Origin: an uncultured Johnsonella sp.
GTDB lineage: Bacteria; Bacillota; Clostridia; Lachnospirales; Lachnospiraceae
DNA: 40,665 nucleotides
Assembly: GCA_900766185.1 (NCBI GenBank)
Contig: CAAFUL010000040.1
Span: 1-40,665 of the forward strand
Direction: 5' to 3'
A program made the translations under genes and the position numbers. Shown in pieces: positions 32,185 to 40,545 of the stretch (position 1 is its first letter; every line of letters begins with the position of its first letter). Under the pieces are notes generated by a model that saw only the letters and a list, made by a program, of their open reading frames with translations, was not told the DNA's origin and made no database searches.

Positions 32185-33186
32185 CTATTTTGTAAAAGTT
32201 ACACTTTCTCTAAAAAAATGCTCGTCATCAAAGTGACCCGGCTCATATGTATCTACAATAAATCTTACACTTGATACATTATCCGGATCTATACCTTGTT
32301 CCTTAAGAGAACTATTAGACCACATCATAACTTTAAAAGTATTTCTTTGCGGTCTGATAGTCAGTGGAAAAACCGGATGTATCATAGCATCATTTACATA
32401 GACATCATCAATTTTAAATACCATATCTTTATCTGTTTTATTAACAAAGTACAGTTTCAAAGCATAGTCGGTACCGTAACGATCCCCTGCCCCTATACAA
32501 ATAATAGTACAATACTCGTTATCAAGAAGTACCTGATCCGTATCCTTTGGCTCATACACATATTTAGTAGCATTTTCTTCGCCATAAGGATAAATATGAA
32601 CTGTTTCAGTATCTACTTCAGAGTTTGTATTATCATTCATCTCATAAATATGGAATTCTATTTCTAAATCTGTAATATCTATATCAATATATTCTTTCAA
32701 GTAATCAATAGGCCATTTCAATTTTAATTTTTTGCCCGGATCAAGAAACTCAAACATAGAGTCATCTACTTGTACCCCATTTACAAAGCATGGCTCTGCC
32801 TGAAAACCGTATCTTTTATCAGTAGACTTATTTTCAAGTGTAAGATTAAGATATTCTCGATTAAATTTCTCTTCCCATTCCATACTATCTACAGTAATGG
32901 AATAAGTATCTTTATCAATCGCAACATAACTTTTAAGTGTATACGGTCTTCTATTTTGGGAAGATTGCTTTTTTTCACTATCTGTTTCTTCCTCAGTTTT
33001 ATCAAAAGACTCATCATTATCGGCTTTATCTTTAGATTTATCTTCTTTTTTAGTTTTCTTTTTAGACTTTTCCCGGCTTTCTTCAGTCTTCTTATCTTCC
33101 TTTTTACCCCCGCTCTCAGATGCAGCGCAGGCAACAAGCAGTGTACTAAGCATTACAAACATTAACAAATGATATAATTTCTTCAT
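32185..33186 (-). CDS. Tandem lipoprotein 4 (two-domain, Lys-rich linker)
   Basis: 333 residues, Cys20 in LVAC. It is the most divergent of the five. The same plan holds: linker rich in Lys and Glu (25-75), first domain with AIDKDTYSITVDSM and LTLENKSTDKRYGF, the HIYPYGEENATKYVYE joint, and second domain with VLLDNEYCTIICIG, LYFVNKTDKDMVF and C-terminal DEHFFRESVTF. The usual NGYMADP motif is replaced by VNDAMIHPVF. AGGAG upstream is a little farther from the ATG than in its neighbours. A gap of 69 bases leads to the next paralogue, so co-transcription with it is plausible. Confidence 0.82.
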   Translation of the reverse strand: MKKLYHLLMFVMLSTLLVACAASESGGKKEDKKTEESREKSKKKTKKEDKSKDKADNDESFDKTEEETDSEKKQSSQNRRPYTLKSYVAIDKDTYSITVDSMEWEEKFNREYLNLTLENKSTDKRYGFQAEPCFVNGVQVDDSMFEFLDPGKKLKLKWPIDYLKEYIDIDITDLEIEFHIYEMNDNTNSEVDTETVHIYPYGEENATKYVYEPKDTDQVLLDNEYCTIICIGAGDRYGTDYALKLYFVNKTDKDMVFKIDDVYVNDAMIHPVFPLTIRPQRNTFKVMMWSNSSLKEQGIDPDNVSSVRFIVDTYEPGHFDDEHFFRESVTFTK

Positions 33187-33301
33187 TTAAAAACTCCTAT
33201 TTCCTGATTAGACTTTATATTTGTGAACTTCCCCTTGTAACAACTGCCTTGGCACATAGCATAAATTACTTGGTAACTCACTATAGCTTATAAATTTACA
33301 A

Positions 33302-33344
33302 TACAGGCTGCCTACTTAATTAAAGACTTCTCAGGTAGCCTGTA
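33302..33344 (-). terminator. Hairpin after tandem lipoprotein 3
   Basis: TACAGGCTGCCT (33302-33313) and AGGTAGCCTGTA (33333-33344) form 12 pairs with one wobble, 28 bases past the stop at 33372. The T-run on the minus strand is broken, so termination may be partial. Confidence 0.45.
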
Positions 33345-33371
33345 TAAATAAGTAATTGTTACTCTATACAC

Positions 33372-34370
33372 TTATGGATTTATCGTTATGGTTTCAGTTG
33401 CAAAATGAGCCTTATTATAATCATCACCGTCATAAACATCCATAGTAAATTCTATGTTTGATATATTATTCTTGTCTATATTATTTTGCTCTAAAGTGCT
33501 GTCAAACCAACTCATACTTATGAAATCACTTTTCCCGGCATATACATATTCTATAAAGAAAGGATCTGCCATATATCCGTTTACAGACACATTATCCGCA
33601 TTAAGAACCATTTCTACATCCGTTTTATTGACAACATAGAAGTTGATCGCATAGCCCCACAAATCTTCCTTATCAACTCCGGTATAAATAAGTGTAAGAT
33701 ATTCATTCTCTATTAGAACTTTGTCCGTACTTTTTTGCTCATAGACAAATTTAACGGCATTTTCCTCTCCGTACGGATATATGTGAATATTTTCCTCTCC
33801 CAATTCATCACCACCTAAGCTTGCATCGGAAACCGCAATATGAACTTCTATATCGGTATACTTTTCAATGCCATATGCTTTCAAATCATCAAAAGTAATT
33901 TTTGTGTTTGCTTTTTTTCCCGCAGCAACATCGGAATACATTGAAACTCCTGTTTGTACTCCGTTTATTGAGCAATTATCTGCTTCAAAGGAATAGTCTT
34001 GGTCAGATGATTTATTCTCAATTGTAATATTGACGGTAAAGCCCAATATATCATCCTCTTCTATACTATTTACCGTTATAGAATAGTCCTCACTGTCAAC
34101 GGCTGTGTAACTTTGAAGCGTAGCACCTCCAACACCCTTGGAAGCGGACTTTTTCTTTTTCTCCTTGGTTTCTTCCTCAGTTTCATCCTCATCCGCCTCA
34201 TTCTCATCTTTTGATTTCTTATCTTTTTTCTTCTTCTTTTTCTTTTTTGATTTCTTTTCCCCCTCTTGAGTCTTCTTGTCTTCTTTCTTACTTGTGCTTT
34301 CGGATGAGCCGCAGGCAACAAGCGATAGACTGAGCATTAAAAGCATTAAAAACATATAAAACTTTTTCAT
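33372..34370 (-). CDS. Tandem lipoprotein 3 (two-domain, Lys-rich linker)
   Basis: 332 residues, Cys20 in LVAC, followed by a very basic then acidic linker (about 25-75; a run of nine lysines, then Asp/Glu). Domain 1 has AVDSEDYSITVNSIEED and ITIENKSSDQDYSF with VNGV-like 'INGVQTG'; the joint is HIYPYGEENAVKFVYE. Domain 2 has VLIENEYLTLIYTG, FYVVNKTDVEMVL and NGYMADPFF. It ends in HFATETITINP. Strong AGGAGGT before the ATG. The linker codons produce a long purine-only tract on the coding strand, a likely site of slippage or recombination with neighbouring copies. Confidence 0.83.
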   Translation of the reverse strand: MKKFYMFLMLLMLSLSLVACGSSESTSKKEDKKTQEGEKKSKKKKKKKKDKKSKDENEADEDETEEETKEKKKKSASKGVGGATLQSYTAVDSEDYSITVNSIEEDDILGFTVNITIENKSSDQDYSFEADNCSINGVQTGVSMYSDVAAGKKANTKITFDDLKAYGIEKYTDIEVHIAVSDASLGGDELGEENIHIYPYGEENAVKFVYEQKSTDKVLIENEYLTLIYTGVDKEDLWGYAINFYVVNKTDVEMVLNADNVSVNGYMADPFFIEYVYAGKSDFISMSWFDSTLEQNNIDKNNISNIEFTMDVYDGDDYNKAHFATETITINP

Positions 34371-34516
34371 AGAGCACCTCCTGTTTTTTGATTTTTATAT
34401 TTATCAAAACGCAGTTGAAAACCTTTACCCTTTAATTTATAAAAGATAAGCTCATGTCCCGACGATTAAAATCATAGGACTCCCCCCTATGAGTGCGTTA
34501 TTGTTAACCTACTTTT

Positions 34517-35551
34517 CTACGGTGTGATCTTCACAGCATCACTACTAAGCTCCTTATAAGCCCCGTCCCTAACCTTTATGGTACCTTCAATATTCTTTAT
34601 ATTTGAGATATCCACACCGATTTGTTTAATGATATAATCATTCCAATACATTTTTTCAAACATACTTTTCCCCGGCTTAATATCTACATAATAACTGGCA
34701 TCTGCCATATAGCTGTCTATAGAAAATGCATCAGCTCTAATTGACAGTTCCTTATCTGTCTTATTTACAATATAGGTATCCAATATAAATCCGTAAATAT
34801 CATCCTGTCTACTTCCGATATATGTAATGGTAACATACTCATTATCTACAAGTACCTGATCCGTAGCCTTCGCCTCACGGGTAAACTGTGTTGCGTTTTC
34901 CTGCCCGTAAGGATATACATGTATTGCTTCATTTAATATATCCTCCGCCCCAAAATCATCACTGTCAACAACTTTAAAGAAAAGCTCTATATCAGTACAC
35001 TCTGTAATTCCATAGTCCGTTAAATCTCTAATTCCGATTTTAGCGCTAGCTTTCTTTCCTGCAAGAACATTTGAATAAAGGCTGGGTTCTACCTGTACTC
35101 CGTTTACAACAGCAGCTTCCAAAGTGAAATTATAATTAACATCGGCAGATTTATTTTCTAATAAAACATTGATATCATAACCTCCGCTCCACTTATTCTC
35201 TTCTATACTGTTTATTGTAATAGAACATTTTTCATTATCAATAGCAGTATAACTTTCAAGTGTCATAGGTCTTTCACTTTTAGAGTTTGACTTTTGTTTT
35301 TTAGTCTCTGTCTCCTTTTCCTTCTTTGTTTCTTCTTCCTCAGTCTCATCAGTTTCATCAACTTCATCAGACTGGTCTTTATCTTTGTCCTTACTCTTTT
35401 TATCTTTTTTTGATTTCTTTTTCTTCTTTGATTTTTTTGTACTTTCTTCAGTCTTCTTGTCTTCCTTTTTACTTCCGCTTTCAGAAGATCCGCAGGCAAC
35501 AAGCAGTATACTAAGCATTAAAAGCATCAAAAAATGATAAAACCTTTTCAT
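34517..35551 (-). CDS. Tandem lipoprotein 2 (two-domain, longest Lys-rich linker)
   Basis: 344 residues, Cys20 in LVAC. The linker (about 25-98) is the longest of the set, alternating Lys-rich (KKSKKKKKSKKDKKSK) and Glu/Asp/Thr-rich blocks. Domain 1: AIDNEKCSITINSIEEN, VLLENKSADVNYNF, VVNGVQVEPSLYSNV. Joint: HVYPYGQENATQFTRE. Domain 2: VLVDNEYVTITYIG, TYIVNKTDKELSI and SIDSYMADASYY, a variant of NGYMADP. It ends in AVKITP. AGGAGG precedes the ATG. Sequence order of the array suggests serial duplication followed by divergence of the binding domains. Confidence 0.83.
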   Translation of the reverse strand: MKRFYHFLMLLMLSILLVACGSSESGSKKEDKKTEESTKKSKKKKKSKKDKKSKDKDKDQSDEVDETDETEEEETKKEKETETKKQKSNSKSERPMTLESYTAIDNEKCSITINSIEENKWSGGYDINVLLENKSADVNYNFTLEAAVVNGVQVEPSLYSNVLAGKKASAKIGIRDLTDYGITECTDIELFFKVVDSDDFGAEDILNEAIHVYPYGQENATQFTREAKATDQVLVDNEYVTITYIGSRQDDIYGFILDTYIVNKTDKELSIRADAFSIDSYMADASYYVDIKPGKSMFEKMYWNDYIIKQIGVDISNIKNIEGTIKVRDGAYKELSSDAVKITP

Positions 35552-35691
35552 AAAACCCCTCCTATTTTCCCGTTTTTTATATAAAACTTTATGTTTACAA
35601 ATTTTATGTTTACAAATACTGAGCCAAAAGACTTCATTTACTTATCTAAAACAAATCCTTATTTTTATAAAAGCAGTTTATTATTAATATA

Positions 35692-36669
35692 TTACTGTGG
35701 TGTAATAGTTACTTTATCATTAAAGAAATGTTCTCCACTTGAATTCTCTTCATCATAAATATCAAACTCTATCTCTATATTTGATATACTTGATTTATCT
35801 GTCTGTGCTTCCTCAAGATCGCTGCTTAACCAATTCATAGTTGTAAAAGCACTTTTTCCCGCATCAACACTTTCCATATAAATAGGATCTGCCATGTATC
35901 CGTTTATAGATACATTAGTTGCATCGACTGTTATCTGAGTATCCGTTTTATTAACAATATAAATATTTGCCGAATATCCGTCATCCTCATCTTCCTCACT
36001 GCCTACATAAACAACTTTAACATATTCATTATCCACAAGAACCTGATCCGTAGCCTTTATCTCATACTCAAACTTACCTGCCTTATCTTTACCAAGCGGA
36101 TAAATGTGTGCAGTTTCGTTAGGAAGCTCCTTTTTTGTAATATCTTCACTATTATAAGCAAGGACTTCAATTTCTATATCACTATACTCACTGAGCCCAT
36201 ATTTTTTCAAATTTTTAATATAAATGCCTGTCTCATCCTGTTCTCCCGCATCTACACCGGAATAAAAGTCCGCTTCTACCTGAACTCCATCTACAGAAAC
36301 CTTTTGAGCAGTTAACACATAATTTGTATCAGAAGACTTATTCTCAACCAACACCTTAACAGTATAGCCGTTGACGCCATTCTCATCTATCCCCTCTACA
36401 GTCATAGAGTAGCCTTCGTTGTCGATTATTTTCTCACCTTTAGCTTCTTTAGTTTTAGATGATTTTTTCTTCTTTTTATCTTTACTTTCATCTTCATCCT
36501 CAGAACCTTCATCTTTGGATTTTTTATCTTTTTTAGACTTCTTTTTTGATTTGTCTTTCTTCTCTTCGGTCTTTTTGTCTTCCTTTTTACTTCCACTTCC
36601 TGATGAACCACAAGCAACAAGCAGTACGCTTAGCATTAAAAGCATTAAAAGAGTGTGAATTTTTTTCAT
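35692..36669 (-). CDS. Tandem lipoprotein 1 (two-domain, Lys-rich linker)
   Basis: 325 residues; first of the five in transcription order. Cys20 in LVAC; linker about 25-80 with KDKSKKKSKKDKKSK and acidic blocks. Domain 1: IIDNEGYSMTVEGIDEN, VLVENKSSDTNYVL, SVDGVQVEADFYSGV. Joint: HIYPLGKDKAGKFEYE. Domain 2: VLVDNEYVKVVYVG, IYIVNKTDTQITV, NGYMADPIYMESVDAGKSAF; it ends GEHFFNDKVTITPQ. AGGAGG sits close to the ATG. About 480 non-coding bases lie upstream, where a promoter for the array is expected, but I could not settle on one. Confidence 0.83.
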   Translation of the reverse strand: MKKIHTLLMLLMLSVLLVACGSSGSGSKKEDKKTEEKKDKSKKKSKKDKKSKDEGSEDEDESKDKKKKKSSKTKEAKGEKIIDNEGYSMTVEGIDENGVNGYTVKVLVENKSSDTNYVLTAQKVSVDGVQVEADFYSGVDAGEQDETGIYIKNLKKYGLSEYSDIEIEVLAYNSEDITKKELPNETAHIYPLGKDKAGKFEYEIKATDQVLVDNEYVKVVYVGSEEDEDDGYSANIYIVNKTDTQITVDATNVSINGYMADPIYMESVDAGKSAFTTMNWLSSDLEEAQTDKSSISNIEIEFDIYDEENSSGEHFFNDKVTITPQ

Positions 36670-37148
36670 TAAGTTCCTCCTGTTTTTAGCATATTTCTAC
36701 ATATTTTTTTTATTTGCAAAAAATATATTAAATACTTTTACAGTGTAAGAATATCATGAAAAACAAGCTTTTACAAGTAATTATCCAATATTGAAACTAT
36801 ATTAAGACAAGCCTTTACAGTAACTAAATCTTCTTAATTAATCTGTAAATATCAATAGTTTACTGTGTAGATATTTTCAAAAGGAAGCTTTGTTATTATT
36901 AATAATTCAAACTTCCCACACAAAGAATTTCAGCAGTGCAATAATGGTTTATCTATCACATAATATGATGTACTCTAAGAATTTACCCTACCTTATTATG
37001 CCAAATCAGTGCAGAGACGGGGTTATACATTCGCCATTATAAAAACATCGGGAGTGTTGCAAAATAACTGATTTGCAGTTATAATGCGATGCTCTCTTTT
37101 CTTTTTTACATAGAAATTGAGCACTGCCACACTCCCATCAAGCTAAAG
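36670..37148. other. Intergenic region; hairpin 37050-37136 likely terminates the maf transcript
   Basis: No gene is visible in this 479-base AT-rich stretch. GGGAGTGT (37050-37057) is inverted at 37129-37136. On the minus strand the distal arm is followed by TGTTTTTAT, fitting a terminator for genes reading from maf. Inside, ATAACTG (37064-37070) pairs with CAGTTAT (37076-37082). The arms match those of the hairpin at 30844-30953, suggesting a shared terminator type in this genome. Confidence 0.5.
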
Positions 37149-37292
37149 TTATCCCACTTTTTTAAATATTTTATTTTCTACAATTACTAACTTTTCATCA
37201 CATAGGCGTTTGAGCCATGTCTTCATCTGCCCCTTCGCTATGTGAAATTTTTCAGATGCTTCCTCTAAACTAAGACCATTTCCCAGATTTAC
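37149..37292 (-). pseudogene. Winged-helix-like tail, out of frame with maf and without a start codon
   Basis: Just past the maf stop, the minus strand has 47 codons in a different frame, ending with TAA at 37149. They read like the end of a winged-helix domain: SLEEASEKFHIAKGQMKTW (helix-turn-helix), LKRLCDEKLV, then a short strand pair ENKIFKKVG. The frame stays open about 20 codons back into maf and holds no ATG, GTG or TTG. It could be the remnant of a lost gene, the tail of a Maf fusion broken by an indel, or a product of programmed frameshifting. Family not identified. Confidence 0.35.
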
Positions 37293-37879
37293 TCCCCTAC
37301 AAAGCCTGCTAAATGCTCTCTGTAAACTCTGCCCACCGGTAGTCCCATTACATTATAGTAATCTCCTTCTATTCCCACTATATATCTTGAAAAAAGCCCC
37401 TGTATAGCATAGGCTCCTGCCTTATCATAGGCTTCATCATCGGATAAATAAAAGTCTATATCCTCTTTTGAAAGCTCTGCCACCTCTACCGCAGTTTCCT
37501 CAACAAAGCTTTTATGTGTTTTTAACCTGCTGTTAAACACACATACCGCAGTATATACCTTATGTTTTTTACCGGATATCCTCTCAAGCATAAGTCTTGC
37601 ATCTTCTTTGTCCTTTGGCTTGCCAAGTATGGTGTCTTCCAGAGCCACTATGGTATCGGCAGCTATTATAATATAATCTTCCTTGTATTTAAGTGCCGCC
37701 TTTTCTTCTATATCGAGTGCCTTTTGCATTGCCTGTTTTTCACAAGCTTTTATAGGGTCTGTGCTGTCTATATCGGTTTCCTTGTCCGATATCATTATCT
37801 CAAACTTTACACCTATTTGCGTAAGTAATTCACTCCTTCTCGGTGAAGCCGAGGCAAGAATTATCTTAATACTGCTCAT
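37289..37879 (-). CDS. maf: Maf-family nucleotide pyrophosphatase
   Basis: 196 residues with the Maf signature at residues 9-19 (ASASPRRSELL), the catalytic AADTIVALEDTILGKPKD segment (Asp75) and late GAYAIQGLFSRYIVGIEGDYYNVMGLP. Maf/YhdE proteins hydrolyse dTTP, UTP and modified nucleotides to monophosphates and are linked to division arrest and nucleotide-pool cleaning. GAAAGGA lies before the ATG. Normal length for the family. Past its stop, a winged-helix-like frame continues in another phase (37149-37292). A perfect hairpin (37906-37941) lies 26 bases upstream of the start. Confidence 0.93.
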   Translation of the reverse strand: MSSIKIILASASPRRSELLTQIGVKFEIMISDKETDIDSTDPIKACEKQAMQKALDIEEKAALKYKEDYIIIAADTIVALEDTILGKPKDKEDARLMLERISGKKHKVYTAVCVFNSRLKTHKSFVEETAVEVAELSKEDIDFYLSDDEAYDKAGAYAIQGLFSRYIVGIEGDYYNVMGLPVGRVYREHLAGFVGE

Positions 37880-37905
37880 AACTAAAATCCTTTCGGTTAT
37901 TGTAT

Positions 37906-37941
37906 AATACTACCCACTGCCGCCTGACAGTGGGTAGTATT
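37906..37941. terminator. Perfect 14-bp hairpin upstream of maf
   Basis: AATACTACCCACTG (37906-37919) and its exact reverse complement (37928-37941) are separated by eight bases. It is the last, partial unit of the repeat array 37949-38155. On the minus strand the stem is followed by ATACAATAACC, not a T-run, so it may be an RNA-processing or attenuation element as much as a terminator of the flotillin transcript. Confidence 0.5.
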
Positions 37942-37948
37942 TGTAAAA

Positions 37949-38155
37949 CCTATTATTAACAAAACTATGCTTACTGCTTGGGACTGCTTCCCTTTGGCAG
38001 CGGACATATTATATAAAACCTATGATAAACAAACTGTACTACCACTTGGGATTGCTTCCCTTTGGCAGTGGATAGTTTATATAGAACCTATGACGCCCAA
38101 CCTATATTTACTGCTTTGGACTTACTGTCCTTTGACAGCGGGCAGTTTATAAAAA
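37949..38155. repeat. Three tandem ~69-nt repeats with internal hairpins
   Basis: Units begin with CCTAT at 37949, 38019 and 38087 (spacing 70 and 68). Each contains GG(A)..TGC or CTTAC, a TCCCTTTGGCAG or TCCTTTGACAG core and a final TTTATA-like block. A half unit precedes them (the hairpin 37906-37941). Arm sequences differ between units, yet each unit can still pair its flanks (for example ACCACT with AGTGG in unit 2), which hints at selection for RNA or DNA structure. The array fills the gap between the flotillin stop and maf. Confidence 0.65.
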
Positions 38156-38158
38156 TAG

Positions 38159-39673
38159 CTACTGCTGCTCTTTTTTATCTTCTAATTCTTTTATATCTTT
38201 ATTCTCACTCTCCGGCTCTTTTTTCATAGCATCTAAAATCTCTGATACTCCGGAAATATTGACATTCTTATTGACCTTGGCGTCATAGCTTTCAGCCCTT
38301 ACTATCTCCGCAAGGTCTATTCCGGTAGCTTCTTTTACCGACTCAAATGTCTTCTTCATCATAAGAGGCACATTGTCCGCTACGCTTGACAAACCATTGC
38401 TGTCCGCTCCTCCGCCGACAATAGTAATCTTATCAATTTGCTTTAGAGGCTCGGCAACCTTACCTGCAATCTCAGGAAGAACCTTTATAATCATCTCAAC
38501 CATAGCGGCACGGTTATATTTATTGTACGCCTCCGCCTTCTTTTCCATAGCCTCAGCTTCCGCAAGTCCTCTTGCCTTTGCAGCCTCCGCCTCAGCCTTT
38601 CCTTTTAGAGCTATACCGTTAGCCTCAGCCTCATACTTTGCTCTTATACCTGCCGCCTCCTGCTCTGCCGCATAGCGTGTAGCCTCAGCCTCTCTTTGCC
38701 TTCTGATAAGGTCGGCTGCCGCTCTTTGCTCTGTAGCATACTTTTCCGCATCCGCCTGCTTATTGACCTCGGCTTCAAGCTGTCTTTGCCTTACGGAGAT
38801 TTCCTTTTCTTTAAGTTCCGATTCTCTCTCAGCCTTAGCTATTTGAGCATTGACAGTCTCTGTCTGTATTCTTTTTTCCTGCTGCTGTTTTTGGATCTCA
38901 TAAGCCGCATCCGCCTCCGCCTTGGCAGTATCCGTCTGAACTTTAAGTTCCGCCTTCTTTATTTCAAGGTTGGTGATTCTTTGTGCAATCTCGGTCTCAG
39001 CAGCCACTCTTGCCGCATTGGCTTCTTTTTTTGCTGCCGCATCTGCTATTTGCACATCTCTTTCAGCCTGTGCCTTTGCAATAGAAGCACTCTTTTGTAT
39101 CTGTGACATATTGTCCTGACCGAGTGCCACGATCAAGTCTTTTTCATCCTTTATCTTTTGAATATTGCAGGAAATGATTTCGATACCGAGTGCCGCCATA
39201 TCATTTTGGGCTTTTTCCTGCACCTGATCACCGAATGCCTTTCTGTTGGTACAAAGGTCTTGAAGTTTTACCGTACCTATGATTTCACGCATATTTCCCT
39301 GTAAGGAGTCGGTAAGTGCAGTTACTATCTGCTCTTCTCTCATATTCAGGAAGTTCTTTTGTGCAAGTGCTATACCCTCAGGATCGGTTTTAATTCTAAC
39401 CTTGGCTATGGCATCAATATCAACACCTATATAGTCATTGGTCGGAATATAACCGTTGGTCTTTATATCAACTGATATCTGTTTTATCGTAAGCATATCC
39501 ACTCTTTCTAAAAATGGAATCCTTACTCCTGCCTGACCGATAAGCACTCTCGGTTTTCTGTAGCCTGAGATAATAATTGCCTTATCAGGTGGAGACTTGA
39601 TATAACCAAGCATAATTATAATAAGTACAAATATAACAATTGCTGCAATTAAAACCATTGTTGTAACTTCCAT
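38159..39673 (-). CDS. Flotillin-like SPFH-domain membrane scaffold
   Basis: 504 residues from the ATG at 39673, which has AAGAAAGGGG seven bases upstream; the frame extends 13 codons farther without a site. There is one N-terminal membrane helix (about 4-24), then an SPFH/band 7 domain (about 30-200, starting PPDKAIIISGYRKPRVLIG). A long Ala/Glu-rich coiled coil follows (about 200-395), with EAEA and AEAEA repeats typical of flotillin, then a C-terminal tail with ITIVGGGADSNGLSSV. Flotillins organise membrane microdomains and protein complexes. Possible links to the dynamin-like GTPases of the island are only inference from proximity. Confidence 0.92.
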   Translation of the reverse strand: MEVTTMVLIAAIVIFVLIIIMLGYIKSPPDKAIIISGYRKPRVLIGQAGVRIPFLERVDMLTIKQISVDIKTNGYIPTNDYIGVDIDAIAKVRIKTDPEGIALAQKNFLNMREEQIVTALTDSLQGNMREIIGTVKLQDLCTNRKAFGDQVQEKAQNDMAALGIEIISCNIQKIKDEKDLIVALGQDNMSQIQKSASIAKAQAERDVQIADAAAKKEANAARVAAETEIAQRITNLEIKKAELKVQTDTAKAEADAAYEIQKQQQEKRIQTETVNAQIAKAERESELKEKEISVRQRQLEAEVNKQADAEKYATEQRAAADLIRRQREAEATRYAAEQEAAGIRAKYEAEANGIALKGKAEAEAAKARGLAEAEAMEKKAEAYNKYNRAAMVEMIIKVLPEIAGKVAEPLKQIDKITIVGGGADSNGLSSVADNVPLMMKKTFESVKEATGIDLAEIVRAESYDAKVNKNVNISGVSEILDAMKKEPESENKDIKELEDKKEQQ

Positions 39674-39817
39674 AAAGTAACCCCTTTCTTTGTAAATATT
39701 ATTTTTAGGCATATGCCATTGTTACCGTACTTGCAGAAATGCTTTATTTTATTGACAGCTATTCTATTAAAAAACAAGGTATTATGTAATTTAAAGTTTT
39801 AAGACACAGCCTAATTA

Positions 39818-40513
39818 TTATAAAAACTTTGCTAAAGCCCTATCACTCAGCCAAGCCATGTATTTATCACTGTCTATCATAAGTTCAATTTTTTCTTCGC
39901 TTTCAACAAGGAAGGCTTTAAGTTTTAATGTATCCTCTTCCCATGCCACAAACTCCAACTCTTCATATACATCATAATCACCGTCTAAACAAGAAATTAT
40001 ATCAACAAATACCGGCGTTTGGCTCATAGGGTCTGTAAAGTCAAAAAGCTGTACGCTGTAAGGCCAAGCCCAGTAGCAGCCCTCAACTGCCAATATATTA
40101 TTCGCCTGATTATAATGAATATCTGTCCAGATAAAAGTCTCTCCCGTATCAAGCGAGTACTCGGGGAAAAATTGCATAATACTTCTTTTTTCTATATCCA
40201 GTACACTATAGCCGTACAGATCCTGCCTGAAAACCAAATATTCTCTACCATTTTTGTGTATTATCAGGCTATAAAATTCTGCATCATAATCAATACAATA
40301 CCACTCTTTTATAAACTCCTCGCCTTTAAAGAAAAAACTCCTGCTTCCTCGCCTGTTATACTTTCCTATCTTAGCCGAGTACTTTTCTATACTTATATTG
40401 TAGGTGCCGGAAAGTTGCAACTGCTCTTTTTTACTTAAATTTTCTGTCTTAAATAAGGGCAGAAACTCCTCTTGATATTCTTTATATTTTGGGGTGGCTG
40501 CTGCATTTGCCAT
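39818..40513 (-). CDS. Uncharacterised soluble protein
   Basis: I start at 40513 (231 residues; MANAAATPKYKEYQ), since AGGAGG stands four bases before that ATG. A longer frame from 40558 reads into the end of the neighbouring IS element and is not likely real. The protein is acidic and rich in aromatics (GCYWAWPYSVQLFDF, FIWTDIHYNQANN). Alternating strands suggest an all-beta fold, possibly propeller-like. No signal peptide, membrane helix or catalytic motif. Family not recognised. Confidence 0.7.
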   Translation of the reverse strand: MANAAATPKYKEYQEEFLPLFKTENLSKKEQLQLSGTYNISIEKYSAKIGKYNRRGSRSFFFKGEEFIKEWYCIDYDAEFYSLIIHKNGREYLVFRQDLYGYSVLDIEKRSIMQFFPEYSLDTGETFIWTDIHYNQANNILAVEGCYWAWPYSVQLFDFTDPMSQTPVFVDIISCLDGDYDVYEELEFVAWEEDTLKLKAFLVESEEKIELMIDSDKYMAWLSDRALAKFL

Positions 40514-40545
40514 AAAACCTCCTATAGTCTTATCTGTGCATCGTC

